From Nautilus pompilius (lineage: Eukaryota > Mollusca > Cephalopoda > Nautilida > Nautilidae): DNA of 64,000 nucleotides. The notes beneath the pieces were generated by a model. The model saw only the letters and a program-made list of their open reading frames with translations, ran no database searches and had not been told where the DNA came from. Position 1 is the stretch's first letter; the number at the start of each line of letters is the position of its first letter. The stretch is from assembly GCA_018389105.1 (NCBI GenBank), contig JACATO010000309.1, positions 124,001 to 188,000 on the forward strand, in the 5' to 3' direction. Position numbers and translations under genes: made by a program. Positions 1-14,599 of this stretch are shown piece by piece.

Positions 1-131
1 CCCTTTAAACTGTCAGTGGCAGAGGCAGGATAACTTTCTTGCAATTTTCTGAGAAAAATAATGAAATATTAGTACTGAAAATAATAAATAGTAGTATCAT
101 TTGATTTCCAAACATTAATCATAACAGCACT

Positions 132-132
<1 letters not shown>

Positions 133-163
<31 letters not shown>
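133..163. repeat. (TAA)n microsatellite
   Basis: About ten uninterrupted TAA/AAT units, read directly from the sequence. Confidence 0.95.
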
Positions 164-3100
164 TCCCTACATCACAGCATGTATGTAGAGTCAGTACCAG
201 AAACAATTATGGAAATAGAAAAAAAAAATACAAACTATAGACGTAAAATGTAAATGACATGTGACAGAATCTTATCTCATCTACAAACATGAAATCCTCC
301 AAAGTACAGCCATGTCTTGATACTGTGCAGTGTGACTCCACACCTGCAAAATGATTATTAAAGTATAAGCAGGGACATCAATGCAGTGTGATGAATGTGA
401 GGTGATAGCATGGCTTCTGGGAAGGAATCAACATGAGGCAAGCATGTAATGGCATGCACTTCCTTAGTTCTTCCTTAAAAGGAATCAAAATACACCTTTT
501 GTCTTCGCATCATGACTGATGCATTATCTGAGCCAAAAAAAAACAATTTTCCCAATGGTATATTATTTTTAATCTATTTATCATCAATGATATTGAAAAT
601 ATTTTCTTCGGTTGAGCTATCATCTCCACGCCAGAAAGCATACACCACTGGATATCAATGGAAACCTCCATCACTGTTGCTCCCATCAGTACTTAAATAG
701 AATGGACGTACCTTTTGTTTATCTTCTAAACACCATGCACCGATGCCACTTTAGAGTCTGGAAACATTTTCTTGAAAAAAGGTTTGACATGCTCGGATGG
801 TGAAAGAGGCTGGTTGTTTCATCAAAAAACGAATGAATAAAACCTCTGAATTTGTAACTAAATCCTGATTGTCAGTTTTTTTTGCTGCAAGAAATGATGA
901 AATATTTTAACTTGTAGATGTTTCTTTTGCATGTCCACATGGTTTTTTGTATACAAATGTTTCCAACAGTCATCTTTGCCGCTTTGAGCAAAATGCACTT
1001 TGCACAGCATACAAAACGCATGGTTAACTCCAAGATGTGATTACTTCATGAACCACCACTCATTGCTGTACTATTTTATACCTCTGCAGAATACAAGGTT
1101 TTTTGTTGATAATTTGGACTACATTACATGTTTCACCATTTTGAAGGTGAAATGCATCATGGGATATGTTATTCATTTACATTATTTTTTATGTAAAATC
1201 ATTACACCTAATACCAGAGGTATTCTAGGAACAAGGAGTAATGGTTATGTGAGCTCCACTCAGTGGTTCTTTGTTAATTTACTAGCTTTTGACAATATAA
1301 AGTCTTAAAGCATTTAAGGATTTTAAATAGTAATGAGGGAAACAGTTGTTGGCAGTGTTAGGGCAAAATTGTACCTTGTGATATGTCATATGACACTAAA
1401 AATGATGAATGATGTAATGTTTTAAAAAATAATATTATTTAATAAGGCCATCTTAATAGTGGAATATGGTCTTATAAATTGTAAATATAGCTGAGTTTTG
1501 ATTGAACATTCCTACTGTTATGGAGGTATGATATAAACGATCTCCAGTCAACCATGACATAAGGGATCATAATCAAAATGAAAAATAGGAGGTCTTGTTA
1601 CATCATATTGATGAAGCACTGCATTTTAAAAGGAGAAATTCCTAAATGCACACATTTTCCCCTCTAAGTAGTCTATGCAGTAATATAATATATACCCATA
1701 ATAAAAGCAGAAAAATTCCAGTTCTACTTGTTGCATACCTGTTAATGCAACAGGATAAATGTCAGTCCTGACACTCCAATGATAAACATGGCCAGAAACA
1801 TACAGTGGAAAACAAAGACTTAAAAAAGAGAAAAGAGATACATTTATGTATTCCATTAAAGAATAAACAATAATGCAATAAGACAAAATATAATATTCTT
1901 TGCTTGAATGCAAGGTTGGCCTTTTAACCATTGTAGTTTATCTTCCTTAATCCATTACAGATTTTAAATATACTGAAGCACATTAAACTAAGCCCATGCA
2001 AAAGTGGAATGGTTTGGCATTATACACATCTGTTTACATGGGAAAAGGTGAATCTTTAAATGGCTAAGGAAACAAACTTAATACTGTAAAATTCATTGGC
2101 ATGGACAATTGGTGCCTCTACTCAAATCATTAATCAAATTGAATGCATGAACCAGATGATGTAGCACTAAATAAAGTCCATCGCCAAGCCTGAATGGGAC
2201 TTCCCCATTCTAAGATTGACAGCAGCAGAAGGGGAGAAGGCAATAAGCATTATCAGTTCCACAACAATTCAGAAAGAGAGGCCCCCACTAGAGATTTTCC
2301 AAGGCCAGGTCAATCTCGTGTCACCACACCTGGATAAGACAATCCAGCTTCCAGTCTCCAGAACAACAGGTGCTGAAGAATTGTCACCAGTATTAAAACC
2401 ATATACTGTTTGTTAGCTGTCAAACTTATAATAAGACATCCACAAAACAGCAAATATTCATTCAACTTCATTAACTTTGAGTACAATTGGGCAACAACTC
2501 CAGACACTGAACCAGACAACAATGCCAATGTGTTTTCTCCCACACAGATCAAAATCTCGCCCAAATAACACTGACAGATTGACTGAAAAAGCCTAGGTGA
2601 ATGGTTCACCAATGGCTGTGCTGTGCAGATTAAATTGTAAATTACACGCTAATGCAGAACCAAATCCAACTAAAAGCTCCAATTTGTTATATGTAACAGA
2701 AGATACTGCAGATCTTCATCCTAAACCTTATGATAAGGCAATGTTGTATTTTGGCTGCTGGAGAGCAGAACCGCTATTGACATTTGTGCAGTACCCTGTT
2801 AGCTTTCAGATGATCCGTATTTAAATGTTCTGAGATGCCGTTCTTCTTTGTCTTGTATATCTGTTTGCTAAATGGCCGACATGATTGGTGAATAGTTTTA
2901 ATTTCTAATGTGCTACAGTATATTTAATGTCACTGATAAGGTTAATTACAACCATGCAAATTCAAAGCTTTCCTATGTGAATATTATCCTGCATTAAACC
3001 ACACTCTAGTAATATATCACAACAGATCCCGCCATCATTCAACAAAAGATTTCACACACCATCCATCGCCATTCCAGAATATACAGCAGCCATCCAAGCC

Positions 3101-4220
3101 CGCCAGCTTCCCAAGCCAATAATGTTAATTTCCAATGAATGAATGAAATTTACTGTATCAATAAGATTTGTAAAATTGATAAATAATCCTACATTCTATA
3201 TACTCCGCTTGTTTACAACTTAATTGTGAGAGACAGACAGTTTTTTTAGAATATCTCTTCACCTTCTCTTCAGAGCAGAGAAAAGCCCTTCCAAGTCAGA
3301 ATCCAAACCAGACAGACATTGGCTCTGAAGAAAACAGAAATCCTATGCTATTTATGTATTTAAACACAGTCTCTGTATCAATGGGGATAGGTATCAGCCC
3401 TAATTCCTTTTCCTTCAGGTAAATTCCATTTCTCTTATATTTCTGTCGATTTCATGTGTCCTCAGTTTTGTGTGCAGATGTCTGTGCACACATTAGGAAT
3501 ACCACTACCCTTCCTTCAGCTGGACATCAGCACATGCAGGAGTTCCCATTGCATGCCTGCATTGTGTAGACATGAAACAGGCCCCATCAGTCTTCCAAAT
3601 GTGTTATTCTTCTCTATTATTTCCATTTATAAACATAGGGGATCTTCTGTTCGCCCCTTTAGTGTGGACTGCACAGTCAGTTATCCCGGAATGAAGCAAA
3701 GAGGAAATGAACAAATGTGTGCCAGTTTTTACAATTCCTGTTTAACCTTATAATGTAATGAGGCTACACACATAAAAAAGTGTTTCAGGGAACCTTACCA
3801 TAAAACAGGTGAATAGTGGAGGTTAGGAAGAAGATCGTGGTGGCAATAATCAGGAACACTGCGAAAAACTGTGGTTATTGTGGAAAATGCGATACACCAA
3901 CTATCACAGTGAACTGTTTCTTTGATGGATCCTGAAAAATCACAGTTAATAAATAAATCTTTACTAAAGCATCACTGGACTATAGGCTACTGACTATTTC
4001 TTGGTTAACTATGGAATGATGAGTAAAGAAGCAAATGAGCTTAATAACAGTAGTTTGTCATCAATAAAAGAGGACTGGATATAGAAAAATAACAGATTTG
4101 GCATTAATCATCATTGCATTTTTTCCAAAAAAGGCAAGAACAACCGATTCAATTAACCAGCAGAATGAAAATTACAGATTTTGGTCAACCTTTGTTTTAG
4201 AAAAGAAATCCTGAGTGATT
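164..4220. other. No supported gene
   Basis: Open frames here reach only about 100 codons. They show no recognisable motif and no matching splice-site pair, and I see no RNA gene. The stretch at 2.2-2.7 kb is somewhat less AT-rich, with short opposing open frames, and may be old repeat sequence. I could not assign it. Confidence 0.5.
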
Positions 4221-4261
4221 TGTATGTGTGTGTGTGTATGTGTGTCTGTGTGTTTGTGTGT
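4221..4261. repeat. Imperfect (TG)n microsatellite
   Basis: A TG-rich tract broken by single A and C substitutions. A nearby 107-codon open frame starts inside it and is composition-driven, not a gene. Confidence 0.9.
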
Positions 4262-6224
4262 TAGAGAGAGATAGATGGATAGTCAAACCCCTCTATACTG
4301 CCAATAAATCTCTAGATGCACACAAACAAACAAAAACAACAGCCAAAACAATGTGTACTTTGTCAGTGTGGAAACTGCAGTATAACTCATTAGTTATGCT
4401 GAGATGTTACTATGCCTACTGTGTTTGTGTCATAATGTCTGTACACAATAATGTCGTCACAAGATCAGCCCGTGAATTAAGCAGGCTAACATCGTTTATT
4501 CTCATTGTGAGGTCAAATCTCCAAAGTATGAAAAGTCACAAAATATCATAAGAGAAAACCCTTAAGCTTGTTGGGAACCAGGGTTAGGTCAATAGATCCA
4601 ACACTTAAGAGGAGGGTTAACTGTTCCCTTTATTCACTAAAATACACAAGGAAAGTGAATGAGAAAATATAATATCAAAGCCAAAAAACTTCAGCTGAAC
4701 GACCAACTACTGGGTACAAACGTTGTCTGGTACCAAGGTTAGGGGGAGACGGTAAAGAAAATTGTTTTGATCATTTCATAGTTTCTATCATCTCCTAAAT
4801 ATAAATTACATTTTTTAATTTTAAAATATCATCTTTGTTTATTTCTACAATAGTTTGCTTCCATATCAATTATCCATCCATCATCAGATCTCATCCTTTC
4901 CAGTTCACAAACTACGTCATCCTCCAGAACAGAGCAGAAATATTTGGTAAAGAATCTGTCAATATATATATAGTGCACGAAATAATATTATAACCAGTGC
5001 ATTAAAAATATCCCATATGCTAAGGAAAAGCTATAAATATTTAAAATTTATTCATTTATCTAAATTTAAGTTCGCTTAAGAACTAAATGAATGCAGATTA
5101 CAGTAACATCCATATAACAGTAAGGCAAAGCGAACCCCATCAGCCAGTTTCATGTAAAGGAAATGCCCAATATTCTAGAGCCAATTTTATAAAGCTACAC
5201 CATATTTCATTCTTTGCGGAAACCTTTCCAATCATATATCAGGCCGTTGGCAGAGTTCTTCAAATTGGGGCCCATAAACATAGGAAAGCTACAATAATGT
5301 ACTGCTGTATTCCACATCTCATGTAAGTCTGGAAGTAATGAAAGGCTTCATTTACCAACAAGATGCTGGGATTAGCAAATACCGTTTTGAGAATTAATCC
5401 ATAGGATAGCTCTCTGATTATGCAAATATACTACAAAGGGTTACTCTTTTATTTGCACAATGGTCTAAGCTGGTATTGAGCCTACAAACTATAACTGTTC
5501 ATCACCAAGCTCTTACAGCCTCCTGCTCTGAAGCCAATCATCCCAAATTTTTCTATTTCTGATGGTGTAAACAGAAAAAAACCTGTAAAAGTCCATAGTT
5601 TGATAACAAGATGGTAAAAAACGCTACTCAATAACCTATGTACTTGTGATGAGATTGACACATAATAAATGTTTTCTTCTGCTTCTCAATAATGCAGTAC
5701 AACCTATAATTATAATTTTCAATAGATTACCTCAGCTTAAAAGTATCACAGTCATGAAGTTTTGTTTAAATATAAGAAGCTGAGCAGCAATAACGAGGAA
5801 TTCACCTGCCCCTTTCATGCTGGCTCAACTGTAAAATTCAATCGGCCCACACAATTCCAATATTCCACCTGATTTATTCAGGTTTGAATTAACTTTCTCA
5901 TTTAGAGACACTGGGATACCAAACCACCTTTCTTAGATACATAAATAATTCTTGTTTTTATCTTATTATGCAGAATTTTATTGATTGAATTCTACATTTT
6001 TTCTTAGAAACTCAAAAATCATAAAATTAAAATTAATGAATTCTGGAATATTTCAATGCCGTCCTCAGTCATCTACCAACTGGAAGAGGAAATGACTTCA
6101 GGTTAGAACAAAAATTCATCAATAAAACTAAATTAGCTACACCGATTTGGGCATTTTAGGTAAGAACAAATTCAATTGCATATTACATGCAAAATCTCTT
6201 ATTTGTGGAAGATTATTTTAAAAC

Positions 6225-7640
6225 ATGAAGTCCTCATTCGACAAATTTCATTTATTGATCCAAAATAATGATATTTCTGCATTCCAGCTACTGAATGCTG
6301 AAACTGCTTCTTCCATACCTTTACTTAAACAAATGAGGGTCATCCTAGAGCATGCTCGTTACCAAAGCAGAAAAGATCACTGGCTATTAGAATTTTGCTC
6401 TCTACAGACTGCTGAAAGCTTTCATGGGCAGCCATGCGTTTTACTGTCCATACCATTCGATCGCACATTGATTGGCAATGACAGGAAATGAAAAGTCACC
6501 ACTAAAATCCATGCCATAATTTGCAGATTTGTATTTTTTTTCAACTATGATTCTCAGTGTTCAGAAGAGTATTGGGTGTTTGACTTTACTAAGGATGCTC
6601 TGTAAACACGAGACTACCTTCTGCTAGAAAGGTATACAGAGTTTCTGTTTCAGATGTCAGGATTTTGTTTGTTTTTTTTTTTTTTATTATTTCCAATACT
6701 GAATTTAATGACTGACCTACCTTGTAGTAAACTCACTATATATCGTATTGTGTAGAGAAACTGAGAATTTCAAAACTTGAAAATGTTTTTTGTTTTTAAT
6801 ATGCAGCTGAGCTGAGCTTTAAAGCTAAAAATTGCTGTTATTTGTAGTTCCTAAAACAATGTACCAATTAGAAATTTTCACATTTTCTTTTTTGTTTGTG
6901 CTTCGGTAATAGTGAATATCCCTCTGATGGAAGACAGCTTTTAATCACATTCCATTTCTTCAAGAGGCGGTAGTTTAATCGTCTTTAAGATATCAATAGT
7001 TTGTGGCTTTAGCCTGAGCTGAATTAGGGGTACTCCGATTAGTTCTACCTGTTTGAGAAAGAGTAACTGCAGCTTGGAGGAAAATCAATCCGAACCATGC
7101 AAATGAATGCAGCAACAAAAGTGCCAGCAAAGGTACGATCAAGATAGGAAACTGAGCAGCATATTTGAGAGGAAAAGCAACTTCAAATTACACAAGTGTT
7201 AATAACCATAATGAACCTTGTGACACAATTCACTGAAATGTATTCAGGTTCAAACATCAGTTTTTTATTAACACAAGGTATCTGAATATAGATTCAAAGT
7301 CACGAGTCAATGTTATCCTGCACAGACTCCTAGGCCCTACATATGCTGAAATTTTGGGACCATTAACCTTAGATTTGTTTGAATTAATTAAGTGGTCCAC
7401 CAGGTCAAAATGAGATTTTACAATTTTTTTAGAATATGTATTTTTAATGAAAAATATACACGAGTCAATCATCCATCGCTACATGGAAATTATATTTAAG
7501 GAAGAAATTATAAATATAAAATGAATTTAAAACTTTGAACTTGGTCAACTTTAACTATAACTGGTCCATCGTATACTCCAGTTGGAAATCATTCTTTATG
7601 ATGGTGGAATAAAGTGGTTACCAATGGAATTTCACTCTAT
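6225..7640 (+). repeat. Dispersed repeat, copy A
   Basis: This segment recurs as a long diverged inverted copy at about 18.06-19.35 kb and as a shorter direct copy at about 44.56-45.37 kb. Its last ~100 bases also recur inverted at about 14.32-14.43 kb. Shared landmarks include a stretch around 6345-6430 and an AT-rich tract around 7257-7540. A 60-codon open frame is kept in copies A and B but resembles nothing I know, so I do not call it a gene. The edges are estimated by eye. The family could be an unclassified transposon or a local segmental duplication. Confidence 0.7.
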
Positions 7641-8873
7641 CTAATACAACTGAATATCAACTAATGTCTCAATTTTTTCCTTTTCTTTTGAATTACTTCT
7701 TGTTTTACTGAAACTGACTTTTCTCTGTTAGTTAGTAAATATGCTAATGTTTATAAAAATTGGATGGTTACTCTGAGCTTCTGTCTCCTAAAATTGAAGT
7801 TTTATTACTTTATTTAATTTTGAAGGTTTCCTTCTTTGTATTTTTGAAATTATCCCTTTCTTTTCTGGTATTCAATGTCTTTTTTTCAAACAGTAAATCA
7901 GTTTTATAACTACAACAAACACATTAATCAGACACTATTTTCATATAAAGGGACATAACTCCCACAACTTTAGTAGACTTACTTTCCATTGTACAGTTTT
8001 TTTATTTAACACATTCTGACCAGTTTTACAATTCCTCTCTGATGTTTTCAGTTTTTGCCAGGTTCACTGTTGAATATTATTTTAAGTTACTTGTACACAG
8101 ATCTCATTATCTTTGCTCCACTCATGTGCCCAATTTTTCTTTTTTCTTTTAAATTTCTTCTGAATGCACAGAGATTTCTTCAGTTCCTCACAGGTGCTGA
8201 AGACCTTGGCATATGGTGGGCGGGGTGTGGCTATCTTGAATCATTGGTTTCCATTGGTTGTCTATTAGCCAATCGCTACATGGGAGAAAGAAACCTTTCA
8301 GGATAATTCCAAGTTAACAGTTCAAAGAAATTGAGCAAACTGTTTGAACCTGATGGCTGACAGCCGCTTACAGTCAAATTTAATGGTTGGTTTACAGAGA
8401 AAAGGCATCTAAACATTAAACATTTTTCCTCATTTCATATCTGTTGGTCAGATGGTTGTGGAATAAAGATTCTGTGGATGAAGATGTGATATGTGATGCT
8501 TGGAGCTGATGCCTGATTGTGCCGTATTATTTATATCTTTGTAAAAGTAATAAATAAAGGAAAAAGCTGATATTTCTGGTGACGCAACATCCAACATTTA
8601 AATACCCATAAGGGGCCATCTCCTGTTTTTGTAATTTTTCTTGTGTGTCGAAGCCATGATGGCTGTAACTGCTGCATATCCACACACTTCCTATGTTAGT
8701 CCCTGATACGGCCATGGTATTCATTTCTGTTAATTTATGGGGATTAATTGGCAAAATTCTAACTGATGATCCTTCCTGTTTTCTGTATTCCTTCCTCTAC
8801 AAACTATTCCTCACACACTCAGACACTTGGGCCACTGTTATACTGGATCAGGGAGAATGGAGACATCAATGTG

Positions 8874-8951
8874 TATAAAAACACAAAGGGGCTCAGCTGC
8901 TCTGTTTTGTTTCATTATGCTTTCGCCCCGTTATCCTGATGATAGCACAGG
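8874..8951 (+). promoter_or_regulatory. Candidate TATA promoter and first exon
   Basis: TATAAAA at 8874-8880 is followed about 40 bases later by an ATG (around 8918), a short open reading frame, and donor-like sites CACAG|GTGAAT (about 8951) and TTCAG|GTGAGA (about 8970). The spacing suits a transcription start near 8905. No partner exon was recognised, so this may be chance. Confidence 0.25.
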
Positions 8952-8979
8952 TGAATGCCAGGGGTTCAGGTGAGAGATT

Positions 8980-11900
8980 TGTCCGTGTTTTCATTTGTTT
9001 GTCATTTATTTTTACTTTAAAAAAATGAAATGAAAATCTGTGATTTTGTAAAGTGAAATTCAAAGGTAACTTGTTATATAGAATTAAAAAAATGTTTGTT
9101 TATTCTGATGAAATCTAGAATCATCTTTCACACTGTATACAGACAGCAGATTGTTCTGCTGGTGAACAGAGGTCGATGTGAGCGGCTGAATGGCTGAACA
9201 ACTGAAGCTGCTGGCCTTCGTTTTTCCGTCTTCGCATCATTGATATTTTTTAAAATATAGATGATCGAGTCGTGAGAAATCACAGTAAAGTAAAAGAGCT
9301 GAGATTAATCTTTATGTTCTTATATTTCAAACAGTTTATTACTACTTCTTTAGGTAAACTATCAGATTATTCCATTCTGCTGAGGTGTGTAGTTACTAGA
9401 ATATTAATTAAAACTAGAGTTAAAGAGAATTAAAAAATATTTTACCAATTAATTTCTCTGAAGAACACAACCAGGAAGAAAACTGAGGAATATTCATGAA
9501 AAGGATTTTAAAAGTCAATCAAATGGAAGATTTGATTTTTTAAAATCTTTTATTCAGCCAATTTAACACTGAGGACCCAGGCTCTGTCATGGAAAGGATA
9601 TAAAATAAAATTTTAATATTTTTAAAACTAAATAAATAAAAAGATAAAACCTTAACACTGTTTGAGGTAAATCTGTCCATCACAAAATCCATCCCATTCA
9701 GAACAAAATTTTTGAGAAAAGATGAGGTCACAGTTCACCTGGTGCTATTGTTTTCATTATTTTACATTTCAAATCTATTAACTTTTTACGGTGTATGCTA
9801 TATTTTCTGTACCGCACTTGAAATCTCTCATAATTCTCAGTTAAAAAATATAGCTGACAAACAAGGTGGAAAATATAAATCTTCATGGGTGCAAATTGTT
9901 TGGCTAAAAGGGATCGTGAAGGTATAGGTGTCCTGGTTTGAACTCATGAAGCAAAATGGCACATAAAACTCTTCTATCCACACTTCACTCAGAACCATGA
10001 AACAAATATCCATTTAACGATTTTTAAAACGGTAGGTTTTGCATAATGTATGCCAAAGCAAACGCTACAAAACGATATGTAACTTATCTACATACACCTT
10101 CACAAGCTTGCAAAAACTGAACCATAAATTAACATAGTATAAAAACCGACAAAACTTTTGTAAGGACCAGTATACCTGTAGGAAACAATGGCAGTAAAAA
10201 TGTCTGGAGATTAACTCAAATGAAAATGGGAATCAATAAAGGTCTTCATATCAAAGAATATTTAACCGTTGAAATCAAAACAGAAAAATGGAAAACTCTG
10301 TTTAATACACAAGGAACCTACTACGGATTGCTAATGTTCTCGAATAGGAAATGATGTACTACATATGGACTGATTTTACCACTTCTATTTAATTTCTTTA
10401 GAAGAGGATAATTTTCAGTTCATTTGCTCTGGTGGACAAACATTCTGTTTTCTGTAAAGGAAGTCATTCTTGTCAAAACTGCATTCTTTATATCTTGAAG
10501 GAAAGCAAATGTTCACCTCATTTTCTAAAACAACTAATCTGTATATCTGTTATAGTACATCAGTGTTTTAATATTAAAATTACTTTTAATCCTATTTTTT
10601 AACTTATGAAAATATTGAGCAAGTTATAAAATTACTTCATTAAAACCCATCTTTCTCTTTCATGCAGAACATGAGTAAAATACTTTACAATTATATTTCT
10701 AATGAATTTAAATTATCCATTTAGAGATTGATGTTTTAACCATTCATGGTTAGAAAAAATGAAATCAAGAGAGTTGATCTGTAATCTTTATCAGTGCTGT
10801 CAGTTGATTGACATTTACTGCTGCCTTCATTGCCAACTTATGACACGAAAATAGTGAGGTGTAGCCAGATAGAGAGAATTTCTTTAAAGAGGTCAAATCT
10901 TTTAGTTTGAAATTGAAGTTATTTGTTTGTATAACTGTGATCTCTCGCTCTCTCTTTGATAGGCTCATTAATGGGGACCATTTAGTGCTTTTCTGGTAGT
11001 GGAAACTGCAAAGTAAAAGAAAAGATGAAGTAGAATGTCTGAAAAGTATATATTGATGAATTGATGCATTGTGATGCACTTTTCTGAATCTCTTTGTCAG
11101 TGTCATGTGACTGCTGTTTAATGTCTGGAAACAAATTAAAATGTATAAAACAGTCTCAACATTGTATTTTTTTATTTTCTACTAATTATCCATAACCATC
11201 ACATGAAGAAATCAGGCAAAAACATTGGCCACTTTAGACAATTTCTAGCTAGATCTTGTGCTATTATCCATCATTCGTCCATTCCCATCTGTTAATTAAC
11301 AGGTGTTTATCTCATTTTTGCCGTCAGCTGTTTTCATTTGTTGAAGCTCACTGCTGTATCTTTCCCTCAAAAGACAAAATATAATCTAAAGTTTCTGTCT
11401 TTGCATTGATCAGCTCTGTTTCTGTAACCAAAATTATTCACCAGTACGTGGTCAGAATATTCCAGTATTCACAAGTGGTCCAGTTTGAAGATATGAAAAG
11501 AAATGCGATTCAAAAAATAAATAGCAACAAAAGAATTGTTTTCACTAACATTGAGAAAATGAGAAAATTCAAGCTCTTTCTGATCTTTGATAATACAGTG
11601 GCTTCCTTTGCATCAAACTCCTCTGCCACATGTTCATGCTGAGGGGATAGAAACTGTTCACTGTGGAGTTTTAAACTACTACTACCAGCTGAATCCATAA
11701 TTGGTATAGCCTTCATAAGCCAGACATATTGGAATTGTGAAGACCTAGAGCTGTATGAAGAATAGGTGTAAGATAACTTTATTGAAGTAACAACAAGTTT
11801 ATTGTTGTTGTATAATCATTGAACTCAAAACTGGAATTTACCAGTATCACATCAAAAAGTGTGATGTTCAATATATATAATAGTTATGATTCAACATGGC

Positions 11901-13950
11901 AGCTTTGTTATCAGGTGTGTAACTCAATAATACCAGCTGTGTTTTATGTGAAGGGAGCATTAACTGTTAGGGAAATGAGGCTTATTATTGTGCATTGGCT
12001 TTTATCCTGTCCTGTCGCATTGTGATTTATGTTGATGTGCAGATTAGAAGAGTATCATTCTGACACTAAAGATGACAAAAAGACATGTCCACGAAGAACC
12101 AAAAGTTCAGGTTTAAATCAAATGTTTTGATTTTGAATATGGATACCACCTGAAGGTCAAGGGTTAGTTTCCTGTCATATTAGAAATAATTAAACTAATA
12201 ATGAACTAATGTTTCAGCAATGATTCACAATCCTCATCCTCAGGTTTTGTACTGTTGTGAAGTCAAACAATATTAATTTGTGAATGATTTTACAGTACTG
12301 TTGTTTTCATCTTAAATCCAGTAGAAATAGCACATCTGAATCTCTCTACTTGTGTGACAAATATAGTATTCTATGAATTAAATTAAACTGTTTCATAAAA
12401 ATACTGCCTAAAGAAATGTTGCCAAAAAGATGAATGTTTATGGTGCTGTACATTTGTAGTTTTAGGTCACTCTGGCTGAAAATAATTCTTTAGCAGTTTA
12501 GAGCAAGATAATAAAACGATTGGGGTAGAAAGCCACTGATCCATTAAAATTGAATCTGCTGTTGATACCCATCCAGAGGCAATCACTGATCTGTGATCTT
12601 TTCTTCTCGGTTCTCATTGCTGACTTTCCATCAAATTTCACGTCATTAGAGGCATCTTCAGTCAGAAGTGATCTCCGTGTCAGTGCCATCCATCACATTG
12701 GAATCAAAATAGACCTTAACAGGTTTTCAAGCCGTCAGTGGTAATTCATTTTAAAATGGGCATCTTTTTGTTGTTTTCCTCAATGCTCTTCTTCACTTCC
12801 AAACTCATATCTGACTTTCAGTTGCAGAAGAATACCGATGAATGGTATTGCAGGTCTCAGGAACCCTAAGATTTAATGGCTCCAGATTCTGTAAAATTAA
12901 CTATTTAACCTCTACGAATATAAAACAGGAATCAGTTCTGTGTTGAGTTTTAAGTTTCAGTTCTTCTCTTTTTTTCACGTTTCTCATTTTTAAATAAAAT
13001 ATTTTAATAATAATAATAATAATTCAGCATAATTTAAAAAGATCCCAAAATTATTGGATCAAATAGAAAACTGAATCCTGTGCCTACGAATGACGGCCTC
13101 TCCAATAATTTTCGTCCTTCTAAATTCGGGACATTTTCCTGGAATGATTTCTGGGAAGAAAAAGGAAACCCACTTTTATAAAACTGCTATTTGTCACTGA
13201 TTCTCAGAACCCAACAGGCAGAATTCTTTGTTTCCACTAGAATTCACGAAGTTTATTGGCGAAAAATGTACAAAAATAATCTGTGATGTTCTGTTATTAT
13301 TTGTCATTTATTTATATTGATGCTGATAAAATATTCTCAGGTCTCAGTTTAAAATACGTAGAGTTATTTCCCTTGGTAGTTTAATTTGTGTAGTTGCGAA
13401 TTAGTTTACGATGGAAAGAAACAACGTTGACACAAAAACAAACAATTAAGGAATTCGGTATAATTCTCTGAAATACGGGTAGATGAGCGATGTTTGCGGG
13501 GTTTGTGCCCCCTAAATACTCAGTATCCCTGTGATTTCCGGAGGCTGGTTCTTTTCGTCGGTAGAGAAACGGATTCTGGTAAAGAAACCAAAAAACAAGA
13601 AAAAAACTGAATGTTTTTTTGATATAAATTAGTGAAGTCTGTGTATAGATATTGAAGATTTTACTGATGAAGATATCGTTTGTTCCGTGTTTATTTTCTG
13701 GTCTTGAGATTCTAAAATTGTAGTCGCGGTACGATATGTATTAATGGCGAGTAGTTGTTAGGCCTGTTTACTGCCTGTAAAACCGTTATATTACTACGCG
13801 TGACGGAGAAGATGGATGGTAAAATCAGCCATTGGCCGGGTGTAATCTGATTGTGAATTAAGCTTGTTACTGTTTTCTCTCAAACGATTGTAAACAATAT
13901 GACTGAGCTTTATTCCATAAAGAATTAACTTCATCCACTGCTGTTTCTGT
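8980..13950. other. No supported gene
   Basis: AT-rich sequence with open frames up to 113 codons that carry no recognisable domain. A short (TAA)n tract lies at 13005-13022. From about 13.1 kb the sequence becomes richer in CpG, leading into the possible exon at 14.0 kb, which would fit a promoter for Ig gene 1. That link is inferred. Confidence 0.4.
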
Positions 13951-13974
13951 TATGTTCTGTTTGTTCTCTTGGAA

Positions 13975-14044
13975 GAGAGGAGGACGGCCAGCGAACTGGG
14001 AGAGGGGAACAATGGCGTGGTCAGCGAACGCCATTTGTTGCCAG
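13975..14044 (+). CDS. Possible first exon of Ig gene 1
   Basis: A locally GC-rich segment has an ATG at 14012 followed by 11 codons (MAWSANAICCQ) and a strong donor, CCAG|GTAAGT, at 14045. Joined to the acceptor before 20844, this frame runs without a stop into the signal-peptide ATG at 20865. The exon could therefore add an N-terminal extension, or be 5' UTR with translation starting at 20865. The matching exon of gene 2 starts with its own ATG, which favours the UTR reading. The pairing across a 6.8 kb intron is inferred, with about a one-in-three chance of matching phase by accident. The 5' end is unknown. Confidence 0.35.
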
Positions 14045-14314
14045 GTAAGTAAACTCTGGTGTAATTAACTGGAACTGTCCGTGATGGCGATTAAGAGCAA
14101 ACTCTTCAGTGCCAAAACAAGGAAACTGTTGATGCAGAGAGTAAAGACGGCAACGGAAGTTGCGACAAATGGAGGGAATAAGAAGGAAGCGACAGGAAAA
14201 GTCAAAGGCTAAGGATGGTAAATAGGGTTAAAAATGGGAACAAAGGAAACTTTTGTATATCGATGGAGAAATCTCCGAACAGTCGCTGGTAGCCAGTTGT
14301 CATACATTGAGGGG

Positions 14315-14428
14315 AATTCCATTGATAACCACTTTATTCCACCATCATAAAGAATGGTGTCTACCTGGAGAACACGATGGACCAGCAGCTACTGTTCAAG
14401 TTGACCAAGAATCAAAGTTGAAATTCGT
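14315..14428 (-). repeat. Tail fragment of the copy A repeat, inverted
   Basis: About 110 bases are the reverse complement of 7535-7640, with scattered mismatches. They share the segment reading CACTTTATTCCACCATCATA. The rest of the repeat is absent here. Confidence 0.7.
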
Positions 14429-14599
14429 GTAAACGATGATAATCTAAGAAGACAAAAATGATGGAAAACATCAAAGATGTTAAATAACGATGTTATGCTG
14501 GGCGGGTTTGGGCTCCTCTCAAAAATGCCAGTCTTTGGTTACAGAGAGAGAGCAAGAACTTACCTGATTCTCCAAAGTGACAAAATCCTTCAGTGTCTC

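Noticed and set aside
1626..1931. A 101-codon minus-strand open frame
   Set aside because: Composition-driven, Tyr/Phe/Ile-rich, without any recognisable domain.
2310..2612. A 100-codon minus-strand open frame
   Set aside because: No motif, no splice context and no initiation context. A frame of this length is expected by chance in a window this size.
4228..4551. A 107-codon frame starting in the TG repeat
   Set aside because: Its start is microsatellite-derived Val/Cys repeats and the remainder has no motif.
6225..6491. An 88-codon frame kept in repeat copies A and B
   Set aside because: Not present in copy C and unlike any known protein. Two copies of a repeat do not establish coding.
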